Assembly (NCBI GenBank): GCA_041648175.1
Contig: JBAZPO010000011.1
Coordinates: 62,001-126,000 of the forward strand
Direction: 5' to 3'
Origin: Desulfobaccales bacterium
Lineage (GTDB): Bacteria; Desulfobacterota; Desulfobaccia; Desulfobaccales; 0-14-0-80-60-11
Length of the DNA: 64,000 nucleotides
The stretch's first letter is position 1; each line of letters opens with the position of its first letter. This document shows, in pieces, positions 1 to 7,666 of the stretch. A model generated the notes under the pieces. It saw only the letters and a list, made by a program, of their open reading frames with translations, was not told where the DNA came from and did no database searches. Made by a program: the position numbers and the translations under genes.

Positions 1-53
1 TTCCGGTCTGCGGTTTTCAAGACCGCTGCCTTAAACCACTCGGCCATCCCTCC
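1..53 (-). tRNA. tRNA-Ser(UGA), 3' part cut off by window edge
   Basis: On the minus strand the 5' end begins GGAGGGATGGCCGAGTGG, a typical class II serine tRNA acceptor and D-arm. The anticodon stem GCGGT/ACCGC closes the loop CTTGAAA, giving anticodon TGA (reads UCA and other UCN codons). The long variable arm, T arm and 3' acceptor strand lie to the left of the window, so the gene is partial. The identification rests on these visible arms. Confidence 0.93.
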
Positions 54-116
54 ATAACCTATATTTTTTAACACCGCGCCCAGCGATTGTCAAGGAAAGC
101 AAGGCTCCGCACCCGC

Positions 117-146
117 GCAGGGGCAGGTTTCAAATCTGCCCCTACA
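117..146. repeat. REP-like palindrome (GGGGCAG...CTGCCCC)
   Basis: A short inverted repeat, GGGGCAGGTTTCAAATCTGCCCC, followed by TAC, lies between the tRNA and the end of the ligase gene. A related palindrome, GGGGCGGGTTT.AAACCCGCCCC, occurs at 39190-39217. It may act as a stem-loop at the 3' end of the ligase transcript. No U-tract follows, so I do not call a terminator. Confidence 0.6.
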
Positions 147-167
147 GGTGGGGAGATGAATCTCATC

Positions 168-1457
168 TTATTGCCGATTATCAATCACCCGCTGGGCCTT
201 GCCTTCGGTTCGAGGCAGGGTGTTGGGCTCCACCAGTTCCACCCGAGGCGTAATCAGCAATTCGCTTTTTAAGGCCTCGGAAATCCGTTTTTGTAACTGC
301 TTGAGATACTTGAGGTCTTCCTGGAAGAAGCTCTGTTGCACTTCCACCTTAACCAGCATTATATCGCTAAAATCTTTCCGGGTCAGTTCCACCAGGTACT
401 GGGTGCCCACCTCGGGCATGGCCATGAGCACCTTGTCTATCTGCATGGGGAAGATGTTGACTCCCTTAACGATCAGCATATCATCGGTGCGCCCCATAAT
501 CCGGGAAAGCCGCCGAAAGCTCCGGCCGCAGGCACAGGGCGCGTCGTCATAGGAGGCCAAGTCACGGGTGCGGTAGCGCAAAAGCGGCATGCCTTGCCGG
601 GTGAGGTTGGTGAAGACCAGCTCGCCCGGCTCCCCCGGCCGCACGGGTTCCAGGGTTTGAGGATCGAGCACTTCAAACAGAAAGGAGTCTTCCCAGACAT
701 GCATACCGCTTTGCTCAGGGCATTCAAAGGCCACACCGGGGCCATTCATTTCGGAGAGCCCGTAAGAATTGTAGGCCTTGAGACCATAGGCGACCTCGAT
801 GCGCCGCCGCATATCTTCGGAGTGGGGCTCGGCCCCCAGAAACGCCAGCCGCAATGGCAGGTCCCGGGGGTCCAGGCCGTGCGCGGCAAAGGTGTTGAGC
901 AGATACAGGGCATAGCTGGGGATGATGTGGACCGCGGTGGTGTTGAATTGCTGCATCAACTGCAACTGGCGCAGGCTGTTGCCGGCTCCGATGGGAATGG
1001 TCAGTGCCCCAAGCCGTTCGGCCCCGTAATGAAAACCCAGCCCCCCGGTAAACAGGCCGTAGCCCATCATATTCTGGAAGACGTCCGTGGCCCGCATGCC
1101 GGTCATGTACATGGAGCGAGCCACCAAATCGGCCCAGGTCTCGATATCAGCCCGAGTGTAGTAGATCACCGTGGCCTGGCCCGTGGTCCCGGAAGAGGCG
1201 TGGAGCCGCACCATATCAGTCAGGGGCAGGGTCAACATCTCTAAGCCGTGGGCTCGAAGGTCGTTTTTGGTGGTGAAGGGAATTTTGCGGACATCCTCGA
1301 CGGACTTAAGATCGGCGGCAGCAAAACCCGCCTCCTGCAAGCGCCGGGCATAAAAGGGGCTCTGCGCGGCGCGCTCTACGGTCTGCCGCAGGCGGCTAAA
1401 CTGTAATTCTTGCAGGGCCGCGGGTTTCAGGGTTTCAAGCTCAGCATTCCAATACAC
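168..1457 (-). CDS. paaK: Phenylacetate-CoA ligase family protein
   Basis: A 429-residue AMP-forming acyl-CoA ligase of the PaaK branch. It would activate phenylacetate or another aryl/acyl acid to its CoA thioester through an acyl-adenylate, in the cytoplasm. The P-loop-like motif SSGTTGQATV is near residue 90, YNSYGLSEMNGPG (adenylate-binding region) near 240, and the hinge RYRTRDLA and GRTDDMLIVKGVNIFP lie in the C-terminal half, ending with the small C-terminal lid domain. Length fits the family (about 430). The start is GTG at 1457, preceded by AGGAG seven bases upstream. It stands alone, so the true substrate is open. In anaerobes such paralogues often serve aromatic acid or indole-acetate use. 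Confidence 0.88.
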   Translation of the reverse strand: MYWNAELETLKPAALQELQFSRLRQTVERAAQSPFYARRLQEAGFAAADLKSVEDVRKIPFTTKNDLRAHGLEMLTLPLTDMVRLHASSGTTGQATVIYYTRADIETWADLVARSMYMTGMRATDVFQNMMGYGLFTGGLGFHYGAERLGALTIPIGAGNSLRQLQLMQQFNTTAVHIIPSYALYLLNTFAAHGLDPRDLPLRLAFLGAEPHSEDMRRRIEVAYGLKAYNSYGLSEMNGPGVAFECPEQSGMHVWEDSFLFEVLDPQTLEPVRPGEPGELVFTNLTRQGMPLLRYRTRDLASYDDAPCACGRSFRRLSRIMGRTDDMLIVKGVNIFPMQIDKVLMAMPEVGTQYLVELTRKDFSDIMLVKVEVQQSFFQEDLKYLKQLQKRISEALKSELLITPRVELVEPNTLPRTEGKAQRVIDNRQ

Positions 1458-1604
1458 TGCATATCTCCTGGTGGATTAGCCAAATGCAGCCGGCTACCGG
1501 ATTTTTTATGCGGTTACCGTCCTGCTGTCAAGGGGTGGGGACAATTAAAGTTCTTGGCGTAATGACCGATTTTAAGAAAAAGAACGATCGTAAGGTGGCC
1601 ACGG

Positions 1605-1994
1605 GTGGACCGGGTTTTTCTCTATCCCATGCTGTTGATTTTGGGGCTGATAGTCTTCGGCGCCACGGGGGATTTGGTTTCCGCAGGAAGACATGATTTG
1701 TTATTTGGCCCTAACGAGTTAGCCCAATCTATTTTTTCTTTGGGTGATATGGTTGATTCCGAAATGGCCTTACAGTCAGCCTTAGCTCGGGAGTACGGAG
1801 CTACCAATACTGCCGAGGCGATCCAATTATTATCGGATCGTTATAATGCCGCTAATCCGGTGTCAATAGCGACATCGGATTTATATATTAATATTCCGAT
1901 CAACAACCATAATCCTCTCGATGGTGTCGTCGTAGGGAGTCGAGTTATGCAAGATTATTATGCACAATTATTTCAATGCCATGGCTGGAGATGA
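1605..1994 (+). CDS. Hypothetical small exported or membrane-anchored protein
   Basis: An open frame of 129 residues that I do not recognise. The first 20 residues are hydrophobic (start MDRVFLYPMLLILGLIVF) and could be a signal peptide or a membrane anchor. The rest is polar and Asn/Ala-rich. A GTG start at 1605 has AAGGTGG six bases upstream, which supports translation. Base composition is lower in GC than the neighbours. The frame ends abruptly without a C-terminal anchor, so it may be a truncated remnant. Confidence 0.4.
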   Translation: MDRVFLYPMLLILGLIVFGATGDLVSAGRHDLLFGPNELAQSIFSLGDMVDSEMALQSALAREYGATNTAEAIQLLSDRYNAANPVSIATSDLYINIPINNHNPLDGVVVGSRVMQDYYAQLFQCHGWR

Positions 1995-2070
1995 CCAGAC
2001 CGGCCTGCATTGATTTAAGTCTCTCACTTACTTGGGCCTGTTCTTCTGTTATTAATGGCTGTTATGAAAA

Positions 2071-2098
2071 GTTCAAGGTTCAAAGTTCAAAGTTGAGT
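2071..2098. repeat. GTTCAAA-class heptamer array
   Basis: Units GTTCAAG, GTTCAAA, GTTCAAA and GTTGAGT run in tandem. The segment AAAAGTTCAAGGTTCAAAGT is also found, in reverse orientation, at the end of korB near 32655-32675. It belongs to the heptanucleotide arrays scattered through this window. Confidence 0.75.
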
Positions 2099-2122
2099 GG
2101 CGGGCGGGGACGCCCGCCCTAC
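2099..2122. repeat. REP-like palindrome (GGGCGGGG/CGCCCGCCC)
   Basis: The GC-rich stem-loop GGCGGGCGGGGACGCCCGCC is followed by CTACC. It resembles the GGCGG(N)CCGCCCTA palindromes seen around the RAYT gene and elsewhere in the window. Confidence 0.6.
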
Positions 2123-2487
2123 CGGGGTTTCATGGTTTTGAGAGAGCCAACGGCTCATGAGCGACTGCTTTGAATCAATCCCCAAGGCGGTGGCAAACCT
2201 CGCTCCGCTTTTTCCTCCCCGCTCTTTCCATGCGGATTAGAATTCTCGTATCTTCACCTGCGGAGACCAGAACAGGTGGACCATGTTGCCGGCTATTTTC
2301 TGAAGCATGTGTGCCCCAGGCAGGTCATTCTCAAATTTTGCGCGAGGGTTTCCAATATTTCCCTGGCCAATCGTGACTCTCCTCGGATTTAGCTCTCCAA
2401 CTACGGGTAAAAAGGGGTTGACGGCCTGGGGTGGATAGGGTACAAGTTCCTAAAAATCCATCCCGCAGGTGCTCGGTTAGATTGATC

Positions 2488-3093
2488 ATGAAACGTGTGA
2501 TTGCTGCTACGTTGGTCCTTTTGCTGCTGGGTGGCATGGCGGGTTGCGGCCCGGCGCCCATGGTGATTCCGCCCGAATCCTCGACCCCTCCCGCAGAGTC
2601 CCCCCGAGCTGAAACTTCGGACCAGGCCAAGCTCAAAGACGGTCTCACCGGGCGGGAGATGTCGGCCTCCGAGGTGGCGGACCTGAGTGACCGCCTCCTG
2701 GTGAACGACAATACCCTCAATGATCAGGAGACCATGGCGCGCCTGGAACTCCTGATCCTTAAGAGCATGAAAGGCGCAGACAAGACCCACCGTGCGACCT
2801 TGTGGCGCAACCTGGGCATTATCCATTACCATCAGCATAAGTACAAACAGGCCCGCCAGGAGCTGCAAGCCGCCAACGAACTCAACCCCAAAAACGCCCG
2901 CACCCATTTTTACCTGGCCTGCCTTTTTGCCCACCAAGGGCAAATTTACGAAAAGCAAGGCAAGCAACGCGTCTCACGGCAACAATTCAAACGCGCCACC
3001 ATCGAATTGGAGCAGGCCCGTAAGCTTGAGCCCCATAACTCCCTGTACAAACAAGACCCGAAACAAATTATCCAGCATGAGAACGGCAAATGA
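2488..3093 (+). CDS. TPR-repeat lipoprotein
   Basis: A 201-residue protein with a lipoprotein signal peptide: basic MKR, a Leu/Val-rich core, then LGGMAGC, a lipobox with Cys near residue 19, so it is likely anchored in a membrane facing the periplasm. After a Pro/Ser-rich linker, two to three tetratricopeptide-like helices follow (about residues 95-190, including LWRNLGIIHYHQHKYKQARQ and NARTHFYLACLFAHQG). These suggest a protein-protein adaptor role. I chose the ATG at 2488 because the upstream extension lacks a signal-peptide shape. The stop overlaps the next start (ATGA), so the two genes are probably co-translated. Confidence 0.8.
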   Translation: MKRVIAATLVLLLLGGMAGCGPAPMVIPPESSTPPAESPRAETSDQAKLKDGLTGREMSASEVADLSDRLLVNDNTLNDQETMARLELLILKSMKGADKTHRATLWRNLGIIHYHQHKYKQARQELQAANELNPKNARTHFYLACLFAHQGQIYEKQGKQRVSRQQFKRATIELEQARKLEPHNSLYKQDPKQIIQHENGK

Positions 3094-3305
3094 GAATTGC
3101 CTGCCCCTATTGCGGCAATGATACGGATTTCTACGAAGTCGCCGAAGGCGTTACCATCACCACGTTTTACGTGCAAAACGAAGACGGCAGTTTCTCCGCG
3201 GTGAGCGATGATTCCGAAATCCAGGGGGAAGTGCGCCTCTTCTGCGGAGAATGTCACAAAGAGCTGCGGGAATACCACGAACACTTTCTCGACATGCTCT
3301 TTTAG
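3090..3305 (+). CDS. Small putative zinc-ribbon protein
   Basis: A 71-residue protein opening with MRIACPYCGNDTDFYEV and carrying a second CGEC pair near residue 55. The CxxC...CxxC spacing suggests one bound zinc. The rest is acidic. The start overlaps the TPR lipoprotein stop, so it is translationally coupled to it. I do not know a function. Confidence 0.72.
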   Translation: MRIACPYCGNDTDFYEVAEGVTITTFYVQNEDGSFSAVSDDSEIQGEVRLFCGECHKELREYHEHFLDMLF

Positions 3306-3388
3306 CCTGGTCACCGTCCTCAAAAAAACTCGACCTTTGTCTCCCCACCCTTGACCATGTCGACCCTTCAACCTCCGGAGTAGATGTC

Positions 3389-4216
3389 ATGCCTGAACTC
3401 CCTGAGGTGGAAGTCATCCGCCGGGGTTTGATTCCTCTCTTGGTAGGACGCCAATTTCTGGCCGTCGAGGCGGGAGACAAACGCCTGCGACAGCAGTCCT
3501 CCCTGAAGGATCTCCGTCACTGGGTCACAGGCAGGCGTCTGGAAAAACTTCGCCGCCGCGGTAAATATCTTTTGTTTGACCTGGAAGGCGGGGTCACCTT
3601 GCTCATTCATCTGGGCATGACCGGCCGTCTCTTGGCTGGAGTCCCCCCCTCCCCTCCTCTGGACCACGTTCACCTGGTATTTCAGGTGGAAGGCGGGCTT
3701 AACTTGCTGTACCAGGACGTTCGCCGTTTTGGCCAGGTTCTGGTCTTTCCGCCGGGGGTTACGCCCCCGCCCCTGGCCCAGGTGGGAGCCGAACCCTTTT
3801 CCCGGAAGGTGACGCCGGCCTGGCTGCTTAAGCAGGCCCAGGGCCGGTCCCGGCCCATAAAAAACTTTCTCCTGGATGCCCGGGTGGTGGCCGGCATCGG
3901 CAATATTTATGCGTGCGAAATTCTCTTTGCGGCACGCTTGCATCCCGCCACCCCGGTGGGCCACTTGACCCTGACGGACTGGGACCGGGTTCTGACCGAG
4001 ACTCGCCGTATCCTCAAACACGCCATAGCCAAAGGCGGCACCACGGTGTCCGACTATCTCAACAGCCGGGGAGAGTCCGGCCTCTTCCAACTTGAGCTTT
4101 TGGTCTATGGCCGGGCCGGTGAGTCGTGCTTGGTTTGCGGGACCGCCATCGCCCGCCTGGTCCAGGCCGGGCGCAGTTCCTTTTTCTGTCCGGTTTGTCA
4201 AAAATTTATCGATTAA
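3389..4216 (+). CDS. mutM: Formamidopyrimidine-DNA glycosylase
   Basis: Bifunctional DNA glycosylase/AP lyase removing oxidised purines (8-oxoG, FaPy) in base excision repair. After Met removal the N-terminus is PELPEVE, giving the catalytic Pro and Glu. The conserved RRRGKYLLF contains the catalytic Lys near 59. GGTTVSDYLNSRGESG and a C-terminal four-Cys zinc finger (CLVCG...CPVCQ) complete the family signature. At 275 residues it has the normal length. The start at 3389 is fixed by the need for Pro at position 2, and CCGGAG lies upstream. Confidence 0.97.
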   Translation: MPELPEVEVIRRGLIPLLVGRQFLAVEAGDKRLRQQSSLKDLRHWVTGRRLEKLRRRGKYLLFDLEGGVTLLIHLGMTGRLLAGVPPSPPLDHVHLVFQVEGGLNLLYQDVRRFGQVLVFPPGVTPPPLAQVGAEPFSRKVTPAWLLKQAQGRSRPIKNFLLDARVVAGIGNIYACEILFAARLHPATPVGHLTLTDWDRVLTETRRILKHAIAKGGTTVSDYLNSRGESGLFQLELLVYGRAGESCLVCGTAIARLVQAGRSSFFCPVCQKFID

Positions 4217-4264
4217 CGTCTACTCGTTTCTGCATTTCTCAACGAACCTCACCATGAGCCAGTA

Positions 4265-4401
4265 ATACTAAGTTGCGCTCATAGAAGTAAGAAAAGCTCA
4301 CGGTCTGTAGTGGAGTACCCGAGTGTGCGCCCAACCTGAGGGCGGACACATAGGTCCGCCCCTACAAAAACAAAATTACCTGTATGAGCGCAACTTGGTA
4401 T
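4265..4401. mobile_element. MITE-like element, family 1, diverged copy
   Basis: A 137-bp non-coding element with terminal inverted repeats: left ATACTAAGTTGCGCTCATA, right the complement of TATACCAAGTTGCGCTCATA. It is flanked by TA on each side when the right end is taken as CTTGGTA. It is clearly homologous to the identical 138-bp copies at 46202, 55685 and 63031 but carries many substitutions. Its inner GGGCGGACACATAGGTCCGCCC palindrome is the source of a spurious GADLCVRP-type peptide. Confidence 0.82.
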
Positions 4402-4539
4402 AAGCCAGTCTTCACCATGGCGGCGGAGTTGCGCATCCGCCCTGATCGATTTCAGTACCATATCGAAATTTATTTTTTCAGTCAAAACTGCGCAGATATA
4501 GCAAGGGAATAAACTCGACTTTCCACAAATCTGGGCCTG

Positions 4540-4640
4540 TATATCATTGCCAAAAGTTTTTTCTTATTAACCCCTCACCCTACCCTCTCCCACAAGGGGA
4601 GAGGAGAATTAGAGGAAAAAACTTTTTGGCAAGCGCTATA
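4540..4640. mobile_element. MITE-like element, family 2
   Basis: About 101 bp bounded by inverted repeats. The left end reads TATATCATTGCCAAAAGTT. The right end is the complement of TATAGCGCTTGCCAAAAAGT. The interior carries CCCTCACCCTACCCTCTCCC. Related copies lie at 55876-55979 and, enlarged by insertions, 60496-60782. TATA at both ends would fit a TA target duplication. Confidence 0.72.
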
Positions 4641-4796
4641 AAGAATTTTGTGTAACTGACTTTTCGGGGTTAAGAAATTCGGCTGTAATTCTTGCAGTGC
4701 CGGTTACAGCAGCGTCGGGACGCGCCGCCGTTGCAACCGGCTGTTAGGTGGTCTCACCGTACCGCGTCAGGATGCAAGCCCTATGAAGCAAACTGG

Positions 4797-5066
4797 TCAC
4801 GTGGAGAGCCTCTGAACTGCGCGTGCTTGTGCCTTGGCAGCCTCTTCTGTACGGTCCCTCGGTGGTGCTTTTGTCTCAAGCGAGTTCAAAAGGTTTCTGG
4901 AAACTACCGCTATCTCGTCAACAGCCGCCAGGAATGCAGTTTCGTTTACCTTCGATGGTTTGTGGAAGCCGCTCACTTTTCTCACGAATTGTAGCGAGGC
5001 TGCGCGAATCTCTTCGTCCGTCACAGGCGGCTCTAAGTTAAAGAGTGTCTTAATGTTTCTACACAT
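4797..5066 (-). CDS. DUF2277 family protein
   Basis: An 89-residue protein opening with MCRNIKTLFNLEPPVTDEEI and containing LQFVRKVSGFHKPSKVNE and PPRDR, the signature of the small DUF2277 family, whose function is unknown. I chose the ATG at 5066 because the MCRNIK start is the family start and GAGGA lies upstream. The gene stands alone between two MITE-type repeats and an empty 340-base stretch. Confidence 0.85.
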   Translation of the reverse strand: MCRNIKTLFNLEPPVTDEEIRAASLQFVRKVSGFHKPSKVNETAFLAAVDEIAVVSRNLLNSLETKAPPRDRTEEAAKAQARAVQRLST

Positions 5067-5410
5067 AGCATCCTCATTTTGGCCGCCGCGATCAAACAGT
5101 GGCTTTTGTGGAGCCACCTCCCAGAGTTTAACCCCCCAAAATGATCCGCTTCTCGAGGCAGCCTTTGCCCGAGAAAATAAGTACTGTTTAAAAATATCCA
5201 GTTATAGAGTCAGGAAGACGCTCTCATGATGGTAACGCCATGGGAAAATCGAAAGCTGCGGGCACATTCCACCGCTGGCATGATGTAAGCGACTTTTGAT
5301 GCCGGGATTAATCAAAGAATCACGGCTATCTTGCCAAACAAGAAACTTATTTAAAATATCAATTAGTTGTAGATATGTTCTGATTAACAGGCAGTCTGGC
5401 CGCCAGTCTG
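5067..5410. other. Intergenic region, nothing recognised
   Basis: About 340 bases between the DUF2277 gene and a small exported protein gene. I see no ORF with coding character, no strong palindrome and no known repeat of this window. Confidence 0.5.
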
Positions 5411-5701
5411 TTATTTCTCCATTTCCTTGAGCTTCTGCTCCGCGGCCTTCTGGCGCTTGGCCGCATCCTGGCTGCGTTTCACCCCCTCCTGCAAACGCTC
5501 CCCGGTATTTTCCTGGCGCTTTTTGATGTCTTCCAGGGTTTGCCATTGCTCTTGCCGCTTTTGCCTTAACTGTTCATACTGCTCATCCGTTAACTGCTTG
5601 GAGCCCTCTTGGGCATAAACGCACCCCGTCAGCCAGAGATTACCAGGCATTGCCAGGACACCTGCCAACCACAGTGCTCCTAATCCCATGAGCTTTTTCA
5701 T
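5411..5701 (-). CDS. Small exported coiled-coil protein, possible lipoprotein
   Basis: A 96-residue protein with an N-terminal signal sequence (MKKLMGLGALWLAGVLAMPG) followed by LTGC, which fits a lipobox with Cys near 27. Cleavage after VYAQ is the alternative. The mature part is one long charged helix rich in Gln, Lys and Glu (EQYEQLRQKRQEQWQTLEDI), typical of a coiled coil. GGGAGG precedes the ATG. Function unknown; it would sit in the envelope. Confidence 0.7.
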   Translation of the reverse strand: MKKLMGLGALWLAGVLAMPGNLWLTGCVYAQEGSKQLTDEQYEQLRQKRQEQWQTLEDIKKRQENTGERLQEGVKRSQDAAKRQKAAEQKLKEMEK

Positions 5702-5783
5702 GGCCTTCTCCCTCCCAGACCGGAATATAGTGCGAATCCATCGATCTCGGTTTGCCGCAATTGCTCTTTATTTGAGCGGCAAA

Positions 5784-5815
5784 GGCGGGATGCGCTTCGC
5801 TTTCCCGCCCTACGA
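5784..5815. repeat. REP-like palindrome (GGGATGCGCTTCGCTTTCCC)
   Basis: The stem GGCGGGA.GCG.TTCGC.TTCCCGCC is followed by CTACG. A near-identical element occurs at 18000-18030. It lies between two minus-strand genes and may cap the 3' end of the muconolactone-isomerase-like transcript. Confidence 0.6.
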
Positions 5816-5826
5816 GTTATTTTATT

Positions 5827-6156
5827 TCAGGCCAAGGCTTGCGCGAGCCGCTGCACGAATTCGCGTTCCTGCGCAGCCCGGCCGGCAAAGGTCTCCAGCG
5901 CGCTTACGTCCCACTTGAACAGGCCCCACATGGGGATACTGCGCAAAATCCGGTCCACCTCATCATGGGACGCGGCGTCCACGATAAATACCACGGCCCG
6001 GTCCCCCAGGGGCACGCCGCCGGCGAGGATTTTTTTCTCAGCTTCCAGCCGCATCAGACTCTCGAACAACGTCAGCACCAGATCTTCCAGACCTTTCAGG
6101 GTCTCCTCAGGTGAAGCATACCCGGGCCCTTCCGAAGCGGATACCAGGTAGTGCAT
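5827..6156 (-). CDS. Muconolactone isomerase-like small protein
   Basis: A 109-residue protein starting MHYLVSASEGPGYASPEETL, with a ferredoxin-like dimeric alpha/beta-barrel appearance: AVVFIVDAASHDEVDRILRS, then IPMWGLFKWDVSALETF. This pattern matches the muconolactone delta-isomerase/YciI-like superfamily, but there is no aromatic degradation gene next to it, so the reaction is unknown. The ATG at 6156 has AAGGAG well placed upstream. Confidence 0.68.
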   Translation of the reverse strand: MHYLVSASEGPGYASPEETLKGLEDLVLTLFESLMRLEAEKKILAGGVPLGDRAVVFIVDAASHDEVDRILRSIPMWGLFKWDVSALETFAGRAAQEREFVQRLAQALA

Positions 6157-6371
6157 GGGAAATCTCCTTGCAGTTTTAATGAGGCTCCAACATCGAAGGC
6201 TTGTAAACTTGTTAACCATTTTCTATCAATAGTCAATGGACCATCAGAGGCTTTGATGAGGTGCCCGTGGAGAATTCGAGCTCAAATGCTGCCACAAGTT
6301 TTCCTTCGCTTTTTGGAAGGGTATGAGATATATTTAGATGTTTGAGACGAACATCAGGAGGGCAACAGATT

Positions 6372-6602
6372 ATGAAAAATGATATCCATCCCAACTACAT
6401 TGAAACCACCGTGCGCTGCGCCTGCGGCAGCGAGTTTACCACCGGCTCCACCAAGGATAACATCCGGGTGGAAATCTGCTCCAAGTGCCATCCCTTCTTC
6501 ACCGGCAAGCAGAAGCTTATGGACACCGCCGGGCGAGTGGAGCGCTTCCGGCGTAAATACGCCCATCTGGAACAGAACAAGGCGGCCGACAAAGCCGAAT
6601 GA
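6372..6602 (+). CDS. rpmE: 50S ribosomal protein L31
   Basis: A 76-residue zinc-type (C+) L31: MKNDIHPNYIETTVRCACGS, then SKCHPFFTGKQKLMDTAGRV. The CxC and CxxC cysteines bind zinc. The start at 6372 is set by the conserved MK-x-D-IHP N-terminus and by CAGGAGG upstream. It overlaps the DUF1385 gene by four bases (ATGA), a common pairing in this phylum. Confidence 0.96.
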   Translation: MKNDIHPNYIETTVRCACGSEFTTGSTKDNIRVEICSKCHPFFTGKQKLMDTAGRVERFRRKYAHLEQNKAADKAE

Positions 6603-7594
6603 AATCGGACGATCAACACTTGGCCGTCGGGGGCCAGGCGGTGCTGGAGGGCGTGATGATGCGTTCCCCCCACGCTCTGGCCGTGGCAGTGCGCCGTCCC
6701 GACGGCTCGGTGATTCTCAAAGACGAGCGGTATTGCTCCCTGGCGGAGCGCTACCCCATGCTCAAGCGCCCCTTCCTCCGGGGTCCCGTCATCCTCATCG
6801 AGTCCATGGTCACCGGCGTCAAGGCCCTGACCTTCTCGGCCCAGGCCGCCCTTCAGGAAGAAGACAGCCAGGAGGACGAGCCCCTGGGTTGGGCGAGCAT
6901 CACCCTCACCCTGGGGGGCGCCTTTTTGATGGCCTTCCTGTTTTTCGGATTTCTGCCCCACTGGTTAAGCGGCAAAGCGGGTTATTTAGTGGGCAGCCCC
7001 CTGACCCCGGCGGACTTCACGTTTCATGTCATCGACGGCATCATCAAGGCCGCCTTCCTTGTGCTCTATATCTGGGGTATCTCGTTTTTCCCGGACATCC
7101 GCCGGGTGTTCGAGTACCATGGCGCCGAACACAAGTCCATCTGCACCTTTGAATCAGGGGAAGAACTGACGGTGGCGCACGCCCGGCGTCACCCCACCGC
7201 TCATGCCCGCTGCGGCACCTCCTTTATCCTGGTGGTGCTCCTGGTGAGCATCCTGATCTTCACCTTTTTCTTTCCCTTGTTTCCGGCCCTCACCCAACGC
7301 GGCCTTGCCAACAATCTCCTTCAGGTCCTCATCAAGGTGGGGCTTATGTTCCCCATCGCAGCGCTGTCATATGAGATCATCCGCTGGGGCGGCAAACACT
7401 CTGATTCACTCCTGGCGAGAGTCCTCCTCTGGCCCGGCCTGGTCACCCAGCGCCTCACGGCCCTGGAACCCGACGACTCCCAACTGGAAGTGGCCCTGGA
7501 GGCCTTGAAAGCTGTCCTGGCCCGGGAGGAACATCCCATGCCCGAAGGCGAGTTGGCCGGCGATACCCTCACCTGTGCCGAATGCCGGCATTAA
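6599..7594 (+). CDS. DUF1385 (YqhQ-like) membrane protein
   Basis: A 331-residue protein starting MKSDDQHLAVGGQAVLEGVM; GGQAVLEGVMMR is the family hallmark. About four membrane segments follow (two near residues 100-120 and 150-170, two near 205-230 and 235-260). The conserved EYHGAEHKSI and HARCGTSF motifs lie between them and carry possible metal ligands (His, Cys). The family is predicted to be metal-dependent but its activity is unknown. The start overlaps rpmE, which implies one transcript. Confidence 0.88.
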   Translation: MKSDDQHLAVGGQAVLEGVMMRSPHALAVAVRRPDGSVILKDERYCSLAERYPMLKRPFLRGPVILIESMVTGVKALTFSAQAALQEEDSQEDEPLGWASITLTLGGAFLMAFLFFGFLPHWLSGKAGYLVGSPLTPADFTFHVIDGIIKAAFLVLYIWGISFFPDIRRVFEYHGAEHKSICTFESGEELTVAHARRHPTAHARCGTSFILVVLLVSILIFTFFFPLFPALTQRGLANNLLQVLIKVGLMFPIAALSYEIIRWGGKHSDSLLARVLLWPGLVTQRLTALEPDDSQLEVALEALKAVLAREEHPMPEGELAGDTLTCAECRH

Positions 7595-7599
7595 TAAAT

Positions 7600-7634
7600 A
7601 GTGAGCGGTAAGCAGTGAGCAGTGAGCAGTAAAG
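7600..7634. repeat. AGTGATC-class heptamer array (five units)
   Basis: Five consecutive 7-mers: AGTGAGC, GGTAAGC, AGTGAGC, AGTGAGC, AGTAAAG. It begins five bases after the DUF1385 stop and precedes the DUF72 gene, whose own start carries a second heptamer class. Confidence 0.8.
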
Positions 7635-7666
7635 TGCGGCCGGTCAGGTAATCGCGTTATTTACCG

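Larger units (their letters stand above)
1995..2487. other. Intergenic region with repeats, no gene seen
   Basis: About 490 bases between the small hypothetical and the TPR lipoprotein. It holds a GTTCAAA heptamer array (2071-2098) and a REP-like palindrome (2099-2122). Short open frames here show no ribosome site or protein-like composition, so I see no coding sequence. Confidence 0.6.

Noticed and set aside
336..1244. 302-residue plus-strand frame opposite paaK
   Set aside because: It is the antisense shadow of a well-supported ligase gene. It has no ribosome site and an implausible His/Gly/Pro-rich composition.
3368..4201. 277-residue frame opposite mutM
   Set aside because: It lies fully on the complement of the glycosylase, whose catalytic and zinc motifs are intact.
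4690..4760. Integron attC-like GTTGCAACCGGCTGTTAGG
   Set aside because: The paired inverse core site and the attC fold are missing, and no integrase is near.
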